In this document: positions 34,273 to 46,500 of the stretch, in pieces
How positions within the stretch are numbered: the first letter of the stretch is position 1
Layout: the number at the start of each line of letters is the position of its first letter
Notes under the pieces: generated by a model
The model's input: the letters and a program-made list of their open reading frames with translations, nothing else
Database searches by the model: none
Told to the model about the DNA's origin: nothing
Translations under genes and position numbers: made by a program
NCBI RefSeq assembly: GCF_905171765.1
Contig: NC_053393.1
Location: forward strand, 62,341,371 to 62,405,370
DNA: 64,000 bases
Origin: Bufo bufo
Lineage: Eukaryota; Chordata; Amphibia; Anura; Bufonidae
Reading direction: 5' to 3'

Positions 34273-34560
34273 TAGAGTTGAGCGGACACCTGGATGTTCG
34301 GGTTCGGCAGGTTCTGCTGAACTTGAAAAAAAAGTTCGGGTTCGGGACCCGAACTTGACCTGAACTTGACCTCGAACCCGAACTCCATTGAATGCAAAGG
34401 GGACCCGAACTTTTGGGCACTAAAATGGCTCTAAAATAGTCCTGGAAAGGGCTAGAGGGCTGCAAAAGGCATCAAAATGTGCTTAAGAGCATGGCAACTG
34501 TTCTGCAAACAAATGTGGATAGGGAAATGACATAAAATAACAGAAAATACAGAAAAATTA
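34273..34560. mobile_element. hAT-A left-end fragment
   Basis: It starts TAGAGTTGAGCGGACACCTG and follows the left end of hAT-A (40828-41100) closely: ATGTTCGGGTTCG, GGGGACCCGAACTTTTGGGC, GGGCTAGAGGGCTGCAAAAG. Similarity fades after about 34560. No right end was found nearby. Confidence 0.75.
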
Positions 34561-35930
34561 AAAATAACAATCTGGATCTAGGAGTAAGAGGTTGAGGAGG
34601 CAGTGGATGGGTGGATATGGCGGTGTAGGTTGACGTGGCGGTGTAGGTGAAAGCAGCGGAGAAGGAGGAATAGGTAGCCAACACTGATTTGTGCTATTTT
34701 TTATTATTAAATTAGGGTATCCCCCAAAATATTGGGATATATAACAGAATAAAACCAATAATAAGTGCACTTGAGTACAAGAATGGATGGTTGAGGCTGG
34801 TATAAATGTCTATTCTGCACAAGGTACAGGCAAGGACTGAATATCACAAAATCATGTTATTTGGGGGGGAAAAGCTGGTCGTCTCACACCATCCATCTGT
34901 ATTCAGTGTACACACTGATATCTAGATTCCTACTGATTCAGTGTGGAAGATTTTCGCATTCCACATTATTCAAAGATTAGGCATTATATTTATTTTGCTG
35001 CAAAAGAAATATAGTGAGCATTCAACAATTATCGATTTACTTGAGAAACTGGCTCGGCACATCCGAATTTATTTGTTTTGGACTTCTAAACAAGAAAACG
35101 CATTGACGTATCTGATTAATGACTTTCCATAGCACTTCCTATATAATTAATTTGCCGCCCCAATAAATACTTCATGAATGTAATTAATATTGATGCCTAA
35201 TTTATTTCCTTCTTTTAGTTTTTTATACTTCCTCCACTAGTTAATAGCATGGCAGCCCTAATAAATAAATGTGCATCAGATCTTTAACCATTGAGCTCTA
35301 AATACTGTATGCCATGTTTAAAGTTTTCATTAATCATTGAAGAGAATCCACAAAAGGAAATCCCAGAACATTAAGTGGGTTAAGATTTACATATCTATAT
35401 CAGGGAATTATCCCATTATGGGACACAATGTATACAATATTGACATTGCACATGTAGTTGGTTAGGAGCGACCTGTACGGACAACAGAACGACTTAATAG
35501 ATATAAGTTTCTGACATATTACATTGTTACAGGTCAGTAATACAGCGGGTTATAGGGTTACTCATATAATCATGTTCAAAATGTGGCTTTTAAAAATGTT
35601 CTACTAACTCACTCTCTGCAGTGAGTGAAAAGTGTTACTCTGTAATGAATAAGGCATTGCAAATGAAATGTTACTAGAATATACTGTACATGCATTAAAA
35701 ATATTGTACGTTTTTTTTATGTACATTACATTTTCCTCTCTGGTAGCGCCCCCTGCTGTTTATACTTCTGGCCCACCTTCTCCTGTATTCATTAGTGGAC
35801 TAACATGCTCAGTAGCTTCCCTGCTCGCTTCCTTATTTCAGTGATGGCGTAGTGATCTCACATTAAACCTATCCCGAGCATAGGTCATCATTATATTTAC
35901 CTGAATACCTACTTTAATTTAATGCCATTT
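34561..35930. other. No gene seen
   Basis: This is AT-rich sequence with only short ORFs. The stretch at 35812-35870 (CATGCTCAGTAGCTTCC) resembles sequence just right of the L1 at 29125, suggesting an uncharacterised dispersed repeat. Confidence 0.4.
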
Positions 35931-37164
35931 AGAATAGTTTTTTTGTAAACGCCTGTTCTCAACCACCGTACGACTATACATCGGCAGTCAAGCAAAGTAA
36001 ACGCCATGGTCAATTGGTGCCTGCTGTTTTAAACAGCAGGCACCCAGCGCTGGTATCGTCAATCGCACACATTTAACCCCTCAGATGCTGTGGTCAAATG
36101 TGACCAAGGCATTTTGGAGGGCAAAAAGCCAGAGTGTGCGCTCTCGACCGTGCAACGGCTCTCGCTAGTAAGGATCAGGGGAGCCAGATGCAGTGTTTGG
36201 CAGCCTCTGTCTTCCTAAGTGATAGGAAGCTTCCACACATTAGTTCTTATGAAGACCCTGTCGGTGGCAGAGCTCCATAGGAACTTAGTGTAATTGTCAT
36301 AGACTCCAATGCTAATGCTTCGGAGTCCATGAGAGAAGCAATCTAATGATTTTTGTTATAGTTCCCTATTGGGAACTATTAAAAAGTGTAAAAAATAAAA
36401 ATAAAGGAAAAAACATTTTTTAAATATTAAAATATTTCCCCAAAGTTAAAATAAAAATTGATAAACAATAAAATAAAAAAACATCATGGACATCACCACA
36501 AGTGAAAATATACAAATTTTTTATACCATACAGAAACAGGTGACACAGAAAAAAAGTTAAAATGGCCAATTCATTGTTTTTTGGTCACTTTGCCTCTCAC
36601 AATTTTTTTTAATAAAAAGTCATACACACCCCATAAGGGTATCAATGGAAACTGAAGATTGCCCCACAAAAATTAATCCCTCATGCAGCTCTGTATATAG
36701 AAAATTAAAAAAGTTATGTGGGTAAGAATATGGTGATGAAAAGAAAAACAATTTCCCAAACTTTCATTTTATTTTGTATTCAAACACAAAAAAAACTATA
36801 CATGTGGTATTGTTGTAATAGTACTGAATGTAACAGGTCAGTTTTACCACATAAAATGCTATAAAAACAAGCCCATAAAACTGTGGTGGAATTGTTTTTT
36901 TAATAATTCCACCCCATTTCCGCCATGGATAAATAAATAATAATAATGATAATAATTTGGAATTTTTGTTCCTGCTTTTCACTACATTGCATGCAACAAT
37001 AAATGGTGTCATTAGAATGTACAACTTGTTCTACCAAAAACAAGCCCCCATACAGATATATGAATGGAAAGTTAAAAAAGTTATGGTTTTTGAAGGCTGG
37101 TAGTCAAATACGAAAATGAAAAAAATAAAAAAAATAAATGGAAAATCACCAGGTCATTAAGGGG
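35931..37164. repeat. Degenerate one-ended DNA element ending in TTAA
   Basis: The segment has a palindrome (GGTGCCTGCTGTTTTAAACA near 36018) and a long A/T-rich body. It ends GGTCATTAAGGGG followed by TTAA at 37165-37168, like the right ends of TTAA-type elements. No left end or coding frame is seen. The next 840 bases (37169-38001) show nothing. Confidence 0.35.
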
Positions 37165-38243
37165 TTAAAATTTGAGCTCTTTTTTTTCAGTCATTCTTGA
37201 AATATAAAATGTTAAACTCTGTAATTTGTGTTGTAATTATTACTTCTAACAGCTCAGAGGAAATCATATTGTATGAAGCTTTTCACAATTTTTAAGCATA
37301 TTTTAGAGCCCCGAGACACACAGCTAATAATTATGTGCAAGTGGACGTCTCTTGGTAGTGAAATAAGAATAAAATGCATTAGGGCTGGATTTCTCAGGGT
37401 TTTACTTATTAGTTAAAAGGACCCCCTCTTGATAACATTATTTTTCCCGAAAAGTAATGAACCAACTTTTCAAGCAAGTTTGATGTACGGCCTACTCCTT
37501 GTTGTTATGCAAATTGGCCTAAATGCTAACTAGATTCATGTGGACTAAGACGAAAAGCCACTTCACTCAATCACTTTGCAATTGTAATTTAAGATATGTT
37601 TAAAAAAAATGCTAAGAAATGACTGACGATACTATTTATGTTACATATAATTTACCTACTTTAAGGCAGTTTACTGTCAGACTGTCAAGAAATTAAAGCA
37701 GCAAGATATGCTTGTTTCTAAGCTCAAAAATCCTATGAATGGACGACAGAAAGCCTTTGAACTTGCTTTTCTGTACAAGGTGCCTGACTGAACGTGAATA
37801 TAAAATGTAGGACTTGCACTAATGGCCTATTCCTGGAAATTATTTCACCCTTTTTCAATTTAACATTTTTCCTTGCCTTCAAAAAACTGTAAGCATTGAA
37901 ATTAATAACTTGCAAATGCTCGTACTGTGCCATTACGTACTATAGTCTCTAATGTTTAAAATGTTTAAAGATTATGTAATATGTGATTTTTAGCCTACAT
38001 ACACAGCATTAGTGTTGAGTAAATCAAGTTAACGAAGTGGAATTCAATCCGAATTTCAAGAAAAATTTGATTCGCCACAAATCCGAATTTCCTCGCGCTT
38101 TGTGGTAACTAATCAGATTTTTTCTAAAATGGCTGTTGCGCATGTTACAAAGTGAAAGTAAGAAGCCCACGAACAAGCGATCACACATAATGCCGTGAAG
38201 CCAAGCAGTCAGCAGATAGATAGCCCCTGTGATGTGACAGCCC

Positions 38244-38250
38244 TATAAAA
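38244..38250 (+). promoter_or_regulatory. TATA box candidate of hAT-B
   Basis: TATAAAA lies about 235 bases in from the left end and about 625 bases before the ATG at 38875. The same sequence, inverted, is kept in the derivatives near 8165 and 54240, beside a TGTGATGTGACAG motif. Confidence 0.5.
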
Positions 38251-38529
38251 AGCCTCATCCTGCCCAGTCTCTGCCATTTTACAATGAACTGATCATTGGG
38301 ACAGATGTGACAAGTGCTAGGGAAAGTGTTTTACAAAACTTTTAAATGTATAATCTGGGATAGGGAAAATGCAGGGACAGTATTGGGAGATCATAGGGAG
38401 AGTTTTCAGACACTGTAGGGAAGGCATAGCGAGAGCATAGGGAGACTGCAGCACAATGCAGGCTCTGTTAGCTGAAGTGATGCATAGGAGACATGCATCA
38501 ATCCCCTTTGTAGGGCACATAGCTATCTA

Positions 38530-38830
38530 ATTGAATGGTGCCCACCTTGTTTAACAGATAAGAAATTATATTATGCCTTGAATCTCAAATTGGGGTGAAT
38601 AAGCTGTTCAATATAACCATTATTTGGGTGCCCACCTTGTTTAATAGAAAAAAAATTCTATTATGCCTTGATTCTCAAGATGGGGTGAATAAGCTGTGTA
38701 ATATTACTGTTATATTGTTGTCCATCTGATTTCATAGATAAACAATTCAATTAGGCTTTGATTCTCATATTGGGGTGAATAACCTGTGTAATTTAACAGT
38801 TAGTGTTGTGTCCACATTGACATTGAATAA
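38530..38830 (+). repeat. Minisatellite of about 91 bp, four units, in the hAT-B leader
   Basis: The units share GTGCCCACCTTGTTTAA, TATGCCTTGATTCTCA and TGGGGTGAATAAGCTGTG. They sit between the TATA box and the start codon. Confidence 0.75.
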
Positions 38831-38874
38831 CTTATTTGACATATACAGTTACTGATACTGTTATTGTACAGTAT

Positions 38875-40819
38875 GTCCAACAAAGAGGTGCTAGGGCCCG
38901 CCAAAGGAACAGGCATGTCACGCTCTTGTGTGGGAGGGAAACCCCCATATTTAAAATCAGAGGGAAAGGGAAATAGGGCCTGAAAACTAGGGAAGGAAGA
39001 TGGACACCTCCTAATGAAAACCCTAATCAAAGCCCTGACTGACTACCAGTATGAACAGATCCCAGAGGTAGGTGAGTTCATACACAGGAATACCTAAAGT
39101 CCTATCTAATCCTAAAGGACCTGGTACTAATTACAGAAATGAGACATCCTGTTCCTCCAAAAGGAAGGATGAACGGGAGTCTCCCTAAGGCCTAATACAA
39201 AACAACAAAGAAATGCAACACACAGAAAAGCCAAAATACAATGGGAAAGGTAACACCTAACTTACAAAAAGCTATGGCAGCACCAGGAACTCAGCCGAGA
39301 TCCAAACACCAGCTATCCACAGGTCCAACTGAAGCTATAAACCGCACAGCATTGTGGGAGAGACAACTATAAATAGGGAAAGTTAAATGACCACAATAGC
39401 AACACCTGGAGGTTAAAGGTGTGGCCAGAACCAGAACCAGATGCCTATTGATCCAAAAGGTAAACATGTCAAACCAGTCTCAAAGATCTCTTGCCAATCA
39501 CTGTCGCAGGGACGTCCGTATGTCTCGGCATCTCTGTGACAAGGCAGTGCCAAAAAAGTTGCTGGAGCCAGCAGAAGTAGCAGCAGAAGAAGGGGTGGTG
39601 ATAGCAGTAGCTGCAGCAACAAGTCAGAGCTGCCAGTGTCATCCAGAGGATGTGTTTTAATGACCAATCCCACTGTCCTAGAGTGATTGACTTTGTCTTC
39701 CACATCATCTCAACTGACATCAGACACACACAGCTAGGAGTCTGTGGGTTCCTCTGACACCACACTTAGTTGGCATGGCCCAGGAACAAGCTCTGTGCCC
39801 TCACCTGCCTCTTTCCTTTTCTGCTTTTTCTGCCAGGCAAGTGATGTATACGCCGGCTCTGCTCCTCTTTTTAGCAAGGAAGATATTACTGAGGACAGTC
39901 AGCAGCTACTGTCCACCGCAGATTTGGAAGAGAGTGCAAGTAGCCACGATGAAAGTCACGAGGGAGCAGGTGTTGCGAACGGTCAGGGATGTGGCCATTG
40001 GACTGGTGAGGGTGACATAAGTGGAGACAAGACAGTAGTGGAAGATGATGTAGCCGATCGCACATGGGAGCTAGGTTTAGAGGGGGCTTCATCATCATCG
40101 GGGGCGAGGGTGGCAGCTTACTAGTTAGACAGCGACAGGATGGCAGCGTTATGCTAAGCCAGCAGGGCGCAAGCGTGGCCATGAGCCAGCAGGGTGGCAG
40201 CAGTGTGAGATCTGGAGCCAAACGTGCCAGGCGTAAACTGTCCGCTACTGAGGAGGCTTCCTCTCTAGAAACAACTAGTGGCGCATGGCTTCATAGAGGC
40301 AGGCAGGCTGTTATCACGCAGTGGTGGGGGTAAAATACAATTTTCGCCTTTTGTGTGAATTTTTCATCAAGTCGCCAGAGAACGTCAGCATGGCAGTATG
40401 TAGGATCTGTGGGCAGAAGGTGAAGCGCGGCAAGTGTACTAATGTTGGCACCCTGGCCCTGTGCCAAGACATGGAACGTCACCATAAAGTGGCCTGGGAA
40501 AACTGTGGCACTAATGTAGTAGTACAGCCTGACGCATCTCCAACCAACCCCCACCTCTACTCCAACAGTCAGGGCTCCACCACCTCAGCAGAGGGGAGCT
40601 ATGTTTGCTTCCCATCAGTCCTGATGCTCTTCCTTTAATTATTTCACCAGGAATCGATTAACAAGGCGATTGCAAAGAGAGAACAGTATGCATGCACTCA
40701 TCCAACAGTTCAGAAGCTAAATCTGCTCCTGGCCAAGTTTCTGGTACTAGTTGTGGTCAACTGTGACCATTTCAGAGAACTGATGGCTTGTGCCAAAACA
40801 ATGTGGAAAGTCCAGAGCT
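38875..40819 (+). pseudogene. hAT-B transposase, N-terminal part, broken by a solo LTR
   Basis: ATG 38875 opens a short frame that continues, after the solo LTR at 38916-39541 and its AGGCA duplication, as a Ser/Arg/Gly-rich N-terminus. An acidic Ser-rich segment follows at 39744-40124 (DDVADRTWELG). A BED zinc-finger remnant lies at about 40370-40500 (AVCRICGQKVKRG ... MERHHK). The last part (40660-40819) matches the segment of hAT-A before its HYFSKTAVPSLHM motif. Several stops and shifts (for example TGA near 39685) show it is dead. It would have bound transposon ends through the BED finger. Confidence 0.7.
38916..39541. mobile_element. Solo LTR in hAT-B, 5-bp duplication AGGCA
   Basis: It starts TGTCACGCTC and ends CTCTGTGACA. 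AGGCA flanks it at 38911-38915 and 39542-39546. Length is 626 bp. Blocks such as GGGCCTGAAAACTAGGGAAG and AAGCCCTGACTGACTACCAG resemble the LTR at 56374, so the two belong to related families. The small ORFs at 39413-39765 straddle LTR and hAT and are not genes. Confidence 0.85.
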
Positions 40820-41159
40820 GTCACTACTAGAGTTGAGCGAACACCTGGATGTTCGGGTTCGACGAGTTCGGCCGAACTTTCGAAAAATGTTCGGGTTCGG
40901 GATCCGAACTCGACCCGAACTTCATCCCGAACCCGAACCCCATAGAAGTCAATGGGGACCCGAACTTTTGGGCACTAAAAAGGCTGTAAAACACACCCGG
41001 AAAGGGCTAGAGGGCTGCAAAAGGCAGCAAAATGTAGTTAAATCCCCTGCAAACAAATGTAGATAGGGAAATGATGAGTTAACATAAAATAAATAAAAAT
41101 TAAACAATATTAATTGGAGTGAGGTCCCATAGCACAGAATCAGGCTTCAAGTCACCCAC

Positions 41160-43440
41160 CAATGGAGAAGGTCACTTACTATTATTTTGACCACAGCACC
41201 CAGACAAAGGAGAGAGGTCCCACAGCAGAGAACCAGGCATCATATCACCCACCACAGGAGTAGGCCACCATTTAGTTACTTTGACCCCTACACCCAGACG
41301 GAGGAGAGAGGTTACACAGCAGAGAATCAGGCATTTAGATCACCCACCACAGGAGTAGGCCACCATTGAATCAGACCCCGGCAACCATGTCAGATGGCAC
41401 AAGCATAAGCTTTATATCAATCAGCACAGGAGAAGGCGACTTTGACAGACTTTGACCCCTACACCCGGACGGAGGAGAGAGGTTTCAAAGCAGAGAATCA
41501 GGCATTTAGATCACCCACCACAGGAGTAGGCCCCAATTTAATGGGACCCCGGCAACCATGTCAGATGGCACAACCATCAGCTTCATATCAATCAGCACAG
41601 GAGAAGGTGACTTTGAAAGACTTTGACCCCTACACCCAGACGGAGGAGAGAGGATTCACAGCAGAGAATCAGGCATTTAGATCACCCACCACAGGAGTAG
41701 GCCCCCATTGAATCAGACCCTGGCAACCATGTCAGATGGCACAACCATCAGCTTTATATCAATCAGCACAGGAGAAGCCACCATTGAGTTACTTTGACCC
41801 CTGCACCCAGGAAGAGGAGAGAGGCCCCACAGCACATATTCTGGCATCATATCAGCCACCACAGGAGAAGCCACCATTGAGTTACTTTGACCCCCGCACC
41901 CAGGAAGAGGAGAGAGGCACCACAGCACATATTCTGGCATCATATCAGCCACCACAGGAGAAGCCACCATTGAGTTACTTTGACCCCCGCACCCAGGAAG
42001 AGGAGAGAGGCACCACAGCACATATTCTGGCATCATATCAGCCACCACAGGAGAAGCCACCATTGAGTTACTTTGACCCCCGCACCCAGGAAGAGGAGAG
42101 AGGCACCACAGCACATATTCTGGCATAATATCAGCCACCACAGGAGAAGCCACCATTGAGTTACTTTGACCCCTGCACCCAGGAAGAGGAGAGAGGCCCC
42201 ACAGCACATATTCTGGCATCATATCAGCCACCACAGGAGAAGCCACCATTTAGTTACTTTGACCCCTTCACCCAAACAGAGGAGAGAGGTTCCACATCAG
42301 AGAATCAGGCATCATATCAACCACCACAGGAGTAGGCCACAATTTAATGGGACCCCGGCAACCATGTCAGATGGCACAACCATCAGCTTCATATCAATCA
42401 GCACAGGAGAAGGCGACTTTGAAAGACTTTGACCCCTACACCCAGACGGAGGAGAGAGGTTTCACAGCAGAGAATCAGGCATTTAGATCACCCACCACAG
42501 GAGTAGGCCCCCATTGAATCAGACCCTGGCAACCATGTCAGATGGCACAACCATCAGCTTTATATCAATCAGCACAGGAGAAGCCACCATTGAGTTACTT
42601 TGACCCCTGCACCCAGGAAGAGGAGAGAGGCCCCACAGCACATATTCTGGCATCATATCAGCCACCACAGGAGAAGCCACCATTGAGTTACTTTGACCCC
42701 CGCACCCAGGAAGAGGAGAGAGGCACCACAGCACATATTCTGGCATCATATCAGCCACCACAGGAGAAGCCACCATTGAGTTACTTTGACCCCTGCACCC
42801 AGGAAGAGGAGAGAGGCCCCACAGCACATATTCTGGCATCATACTAACCACCACAGGAGAAGCCACCATTGAGTTACTTTGACCCCTGCACCCAGGAAGA
42901 GGAGAGAGGCCCCACAGCACATATTCTGGCATCATATCAGCCACCACAGGAGAAGCCACCATTGAGTTACTTTGACCCCTGCACCCAGGAAGAGGAGAGA
43001 GGCACCACAGCACATATTCTGGCATCATATCAGCCACCACAGGAGAAGCCACCATTTAGTTACTTTGACCCCTTCACCCAAACAGAGGAGAGAGGTTCCA
43101 CATCAGAGAATCAGGCATCATATCAACCACCACAGGAGTAGGCCACAATTTAGTTTATTTGACCCCTGCACCCAGGAAGAGGAGAGAGGCCCCACAGCAC
43201 ATATTCTGGCATCATATCACACACCACAGGAGAAGGCCTCTTTCAGTGATTTAGGCCTTTGGACCCAGACAGAGGAGAGAGGTCAGAGATTAGCTTCATA
43301 TCCCCCAGCACAGCAGAAGACCGCTTTATTTGACTTAGGCCTCAGCACCCAGACAGAAGACAGAGGTAGCATGGCAGAGGTTATGGCTTCATGTCACCCG
43401 TTAGTTTAACCGGCCACTTTCATCTGGTTAGGCCCCGGCG
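41160..43440. repeat. 93-bp minisatellite of hAT-A, roughly two dozen units
   Basis: The unit (CCACCACAGGAGAAGCCACC, ATTGAGTTACTTTGACCCC, CACCCAGGAAGAGGAGAGAG) repeats every 93 bases, which is 31 codons. Some units carry an extra GGCAACCATGTCAGATGGC segment. A block of about 806 bp is duplicated: the landmark GTCAGATGGC occurs at 41731 and 42537 with the same variants around it. Because the unit length is a multiple of three, long ORFs of 31-residue repeats appear on both strands (plus 41736-42128 and minus 41713-42249, for example). It lies 3' of the transposase gene. Confidence 0.9.
43325..43330 (-). terminator. AATAAA polyadenylation signal candidate for the hAT-A transposase
   Basis: TTTATT on the plus strand gives AATAAA in the sense of transcription, about 220 bases past the transposase stop. 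Confidence 0.4.
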
Positions 43441-43546
43441 CCCAGACAGAGAAGAGTTTCATTCAACTGTGGGTTTCATAAAATTTGTATCAAATAAAGA
43501 AGTGGCCCGTAGCACAACAAGACATGTTTTAGGCAGTTAATAAGGA

Positions 43547-46500
43547 CTACTCTGCACAAGGGAGGGACAGGTCCTGTGGGATCCATGCCTGGTTCATCTT
43601 TATGAAGGTCAGCTTGTCCACGTTGGCTGTGGACAGGCGGCTGCGCTTGTCAGTAATGACGCCCCCTGCCGTGCTGAATACGCGTTCAGATAAAACGCTG
43701 GCCGCCGGGCAGGAAAGCACCTCCAAGGCATAACATGCTAACTCTGGCCACGTGGACAATTTCGAAACCCAGTAGTTGAATGGGGCCGAACCATCCGTCA
43801 GGATGTGGAGGGGTGTGCAGACATACTGTTCAACCATGTTAGTGAAATGCTGCCTCCTGCTAACACGTTCCGTATCAGGTGTCGGTGCAGATAGCTGTGG
43901 CGTGGAGACAAAACTTTTCCACATTTCTGCCATGCTAACCCTGCCCTCAGATGAGCTGGCCGTGACACAGCTGCGTTGGCGACCTCTTGCCACTCCTCTG
44001 CCTTCACCTTCCACCTGTTCCCCTGTGACATGTGGGAATGCTCTCAAGAGCGCCTCTATCAGCGTGCGCTTGTACTCGCGCATCTTACGGTCGCGCTCCA
44101 GTTCAGGAATTAAAGTGGGCACATTGTCTTTATACCGGGGATCCAGCAGGGTGGCCACCCAGTAGTCTGCACACGTTAAAACGTGGGCAACTCTGCTGTC
44201 GTTGCGCAGGCATTGGAGCATATATTCGCTCATGTGGGCCAGGCTACCCATGGGTAAGGACAAGCTGTCCTCTGTGGGAGGCGTATCGTCATCGTCCACC
44301 GTATCCCCCCAGCCACGCACCAGTGATGGGCCTGGGCTGCCACCCCGCTGTGAACTTGCGTCATCCTCGTCCCCCTCCACCTCCTCCTCCTCATCCTCCT
44401 CGTCCTCCAGTACAGTGCCTTGGCTGGCGACTTGTGAACCTGTCCTCTGCTGCTTAAACAAACCTCCCTCTGAGCCACTTCGAACAGACTGGCCCGAAAG
44501 TGTTAGAAACGAGCCCTCATCCTCCTCCACCTGGGCCACCTCCTCTAACATCATTGCCCTAAGTGTTTTCTCAAGGAGACATAGAAGTGGTATTGTAACG
44601 CTGATAACAGTGTCATCGCCACTGGCCATGTTGGTGGAGTACTCGAAACAGCGCAGCAGGGCACACAGGTCTCGCATGGAGGCCCAATCATTGGTGGTGA
44701 AGTGGTGCTGTTCGGCAGTACGACTGACGCGAGCGTGCTGCAGATGAAACTCCACTATGGCCTGCTGCTGCTCGCACAGTCTCTCCAGCATGTGCAAGGT
44801 GGAGTTCCACCGGGTGGGCACGTCGCATATGAGGCGGTGAGCGGGAAGGCCGAAGTTCCGCTGTAGCGCAGACAGGCGAGCAGCGGCAGGATGTGAACGG
44901 CGGAAGCGCGCACAGACGGCCCGCACTTTATGCAGCAGCTCTGACATGTTGGGGTAGTGGTGAATGAACCTCTGCACCACCAAGTTCAGCACATGCGCCA
45001 GGCAAGGGATGTGCGTCAAACCGGCTAGTCCCAGAGCTGCCACGAGATTTCGCCCATTATCGCATACCACCAGGCCTGGCTTGAGGCCCACCGGCAGAAA
45101 CCACTCGTCGGTCTGTTGTTCAATACCCCGCCACAACTCCTTTGCGCTGTGGGGCCTGTCCCCCAAACATATGAGTTTCAGAATGGCCTGCTGACGTTTA
45201 CCCCGGGCTGTGCTGAAGTTGGTGGTGAAGGTGTGTGGCTGACCGGATGAGCTGGTGGAAGCAGTGGAGGAGGAAGCCGAGTAGGAGGAGGAGGCTACAG
45301 GAGGCAGAGAATGATGCCCTGCGATCCTAGGGGGCGGAAGGACGTGCGCCAAGGAACTGTCCGCCGGGGGCCCAGCCGCCACTACATTCATCCAGTGTGC
45401 AGTTAGTGAGATATAGCGTCCCTGGCCGTGCTTACTGGTCCACGTATCTGTGGTTAGGTGGACCTTGCCACAAATGGCGTTGCGCAGTGCACACTTGATT
45501 TTATCGGACACTTGCATGTGCAGGGAAGGCACGGCTGTCTTGGAGAAGTAGTGGCGGCTGGGAACCACATACTGCGGGACAGCCATGGCCATCAGCTGTT
45601 TGAAGCTGTCTGTGTCCACCAGCCGGAATGACAGCATTTCAAAGGCCAGCAGTTTAGAAATGCTGGCGTTCAGGCCAAGGGCTCGAGGGTGACTCGGGGG
45701 GAATTTGCGCTTCCTCTCTAAGGTTTGAGATATTGAGAGCTGAACGCTGCTGTGTGATATAGTGGAGACACTAGTTGACGGTGGCGGTGGTGGTGGTGTC
45801 GGTGGCACATCCTCTGTTTGCTGCTCGGCAGGTGGCAACATTCCTCTCGAGGCGGAAGCCGAGGCAGCAGCGGTAGAGGGAGCAGGGGGAGCCTCAGCGA
45901 GTGCCTGGTTTTTAAGGTGTGTACCCCACTGCAGTTCATGCTTTGCATGTAGATGCCTGGTCATGCAGGTTGTGCTGAGGTTCAGAACGTTAATGCCTCG
46001 CCTCAGGCTCTGATGGCAGAGCGTGCAAGTCACTCGGGTCTTGTCGGTAGGACATTGTTTAAAGAAGTGCCATGCCAGGGAACTCTTTGAAGCTGCCTTT
46101 GTGGGGCTGGGTCCCTGTTGGCGATGTCCAGTAGCAGGCGAACTCTGGGGGCGGCGGCTCGTCTGCTTTGGCCCCCTGCTCCCTCTTTGGCTTCGCTGTT
46201 GTCTCGGTCTCACCACTACCTCTTCCTCTGAACTGTGAAAGTCATCGCCACGACCTTCAGTCCATGTGGGGTCTAAGACCTCATCGTCCTCTGCATCGTC
46301 TTCCACCCAGTCTCCCTCCCTGACCTCCTCCTGTTCAGTCTGCACACTGCAAAAAGACGCGGCAGTGGGCACCTGTGTTTCGTCATCATCAGAGAGTCGG
46401 TGACTCTGCTGTGGTGGTATTCCCATGTCCTCTTCATCTGGAGACATAAGTGGTTGTGCGTCAGTGCATGGTATGTCTTCCTCCACTGGGGAAGGGCTAG

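Noticed and set aside
41713..43055. 178-residue minus-strand repeat ORFs as a possible structural protein
   Set aside because: The complement is equally open because the unit is 93 bp; without codon-bias evidence I leave it as a minisatellite.
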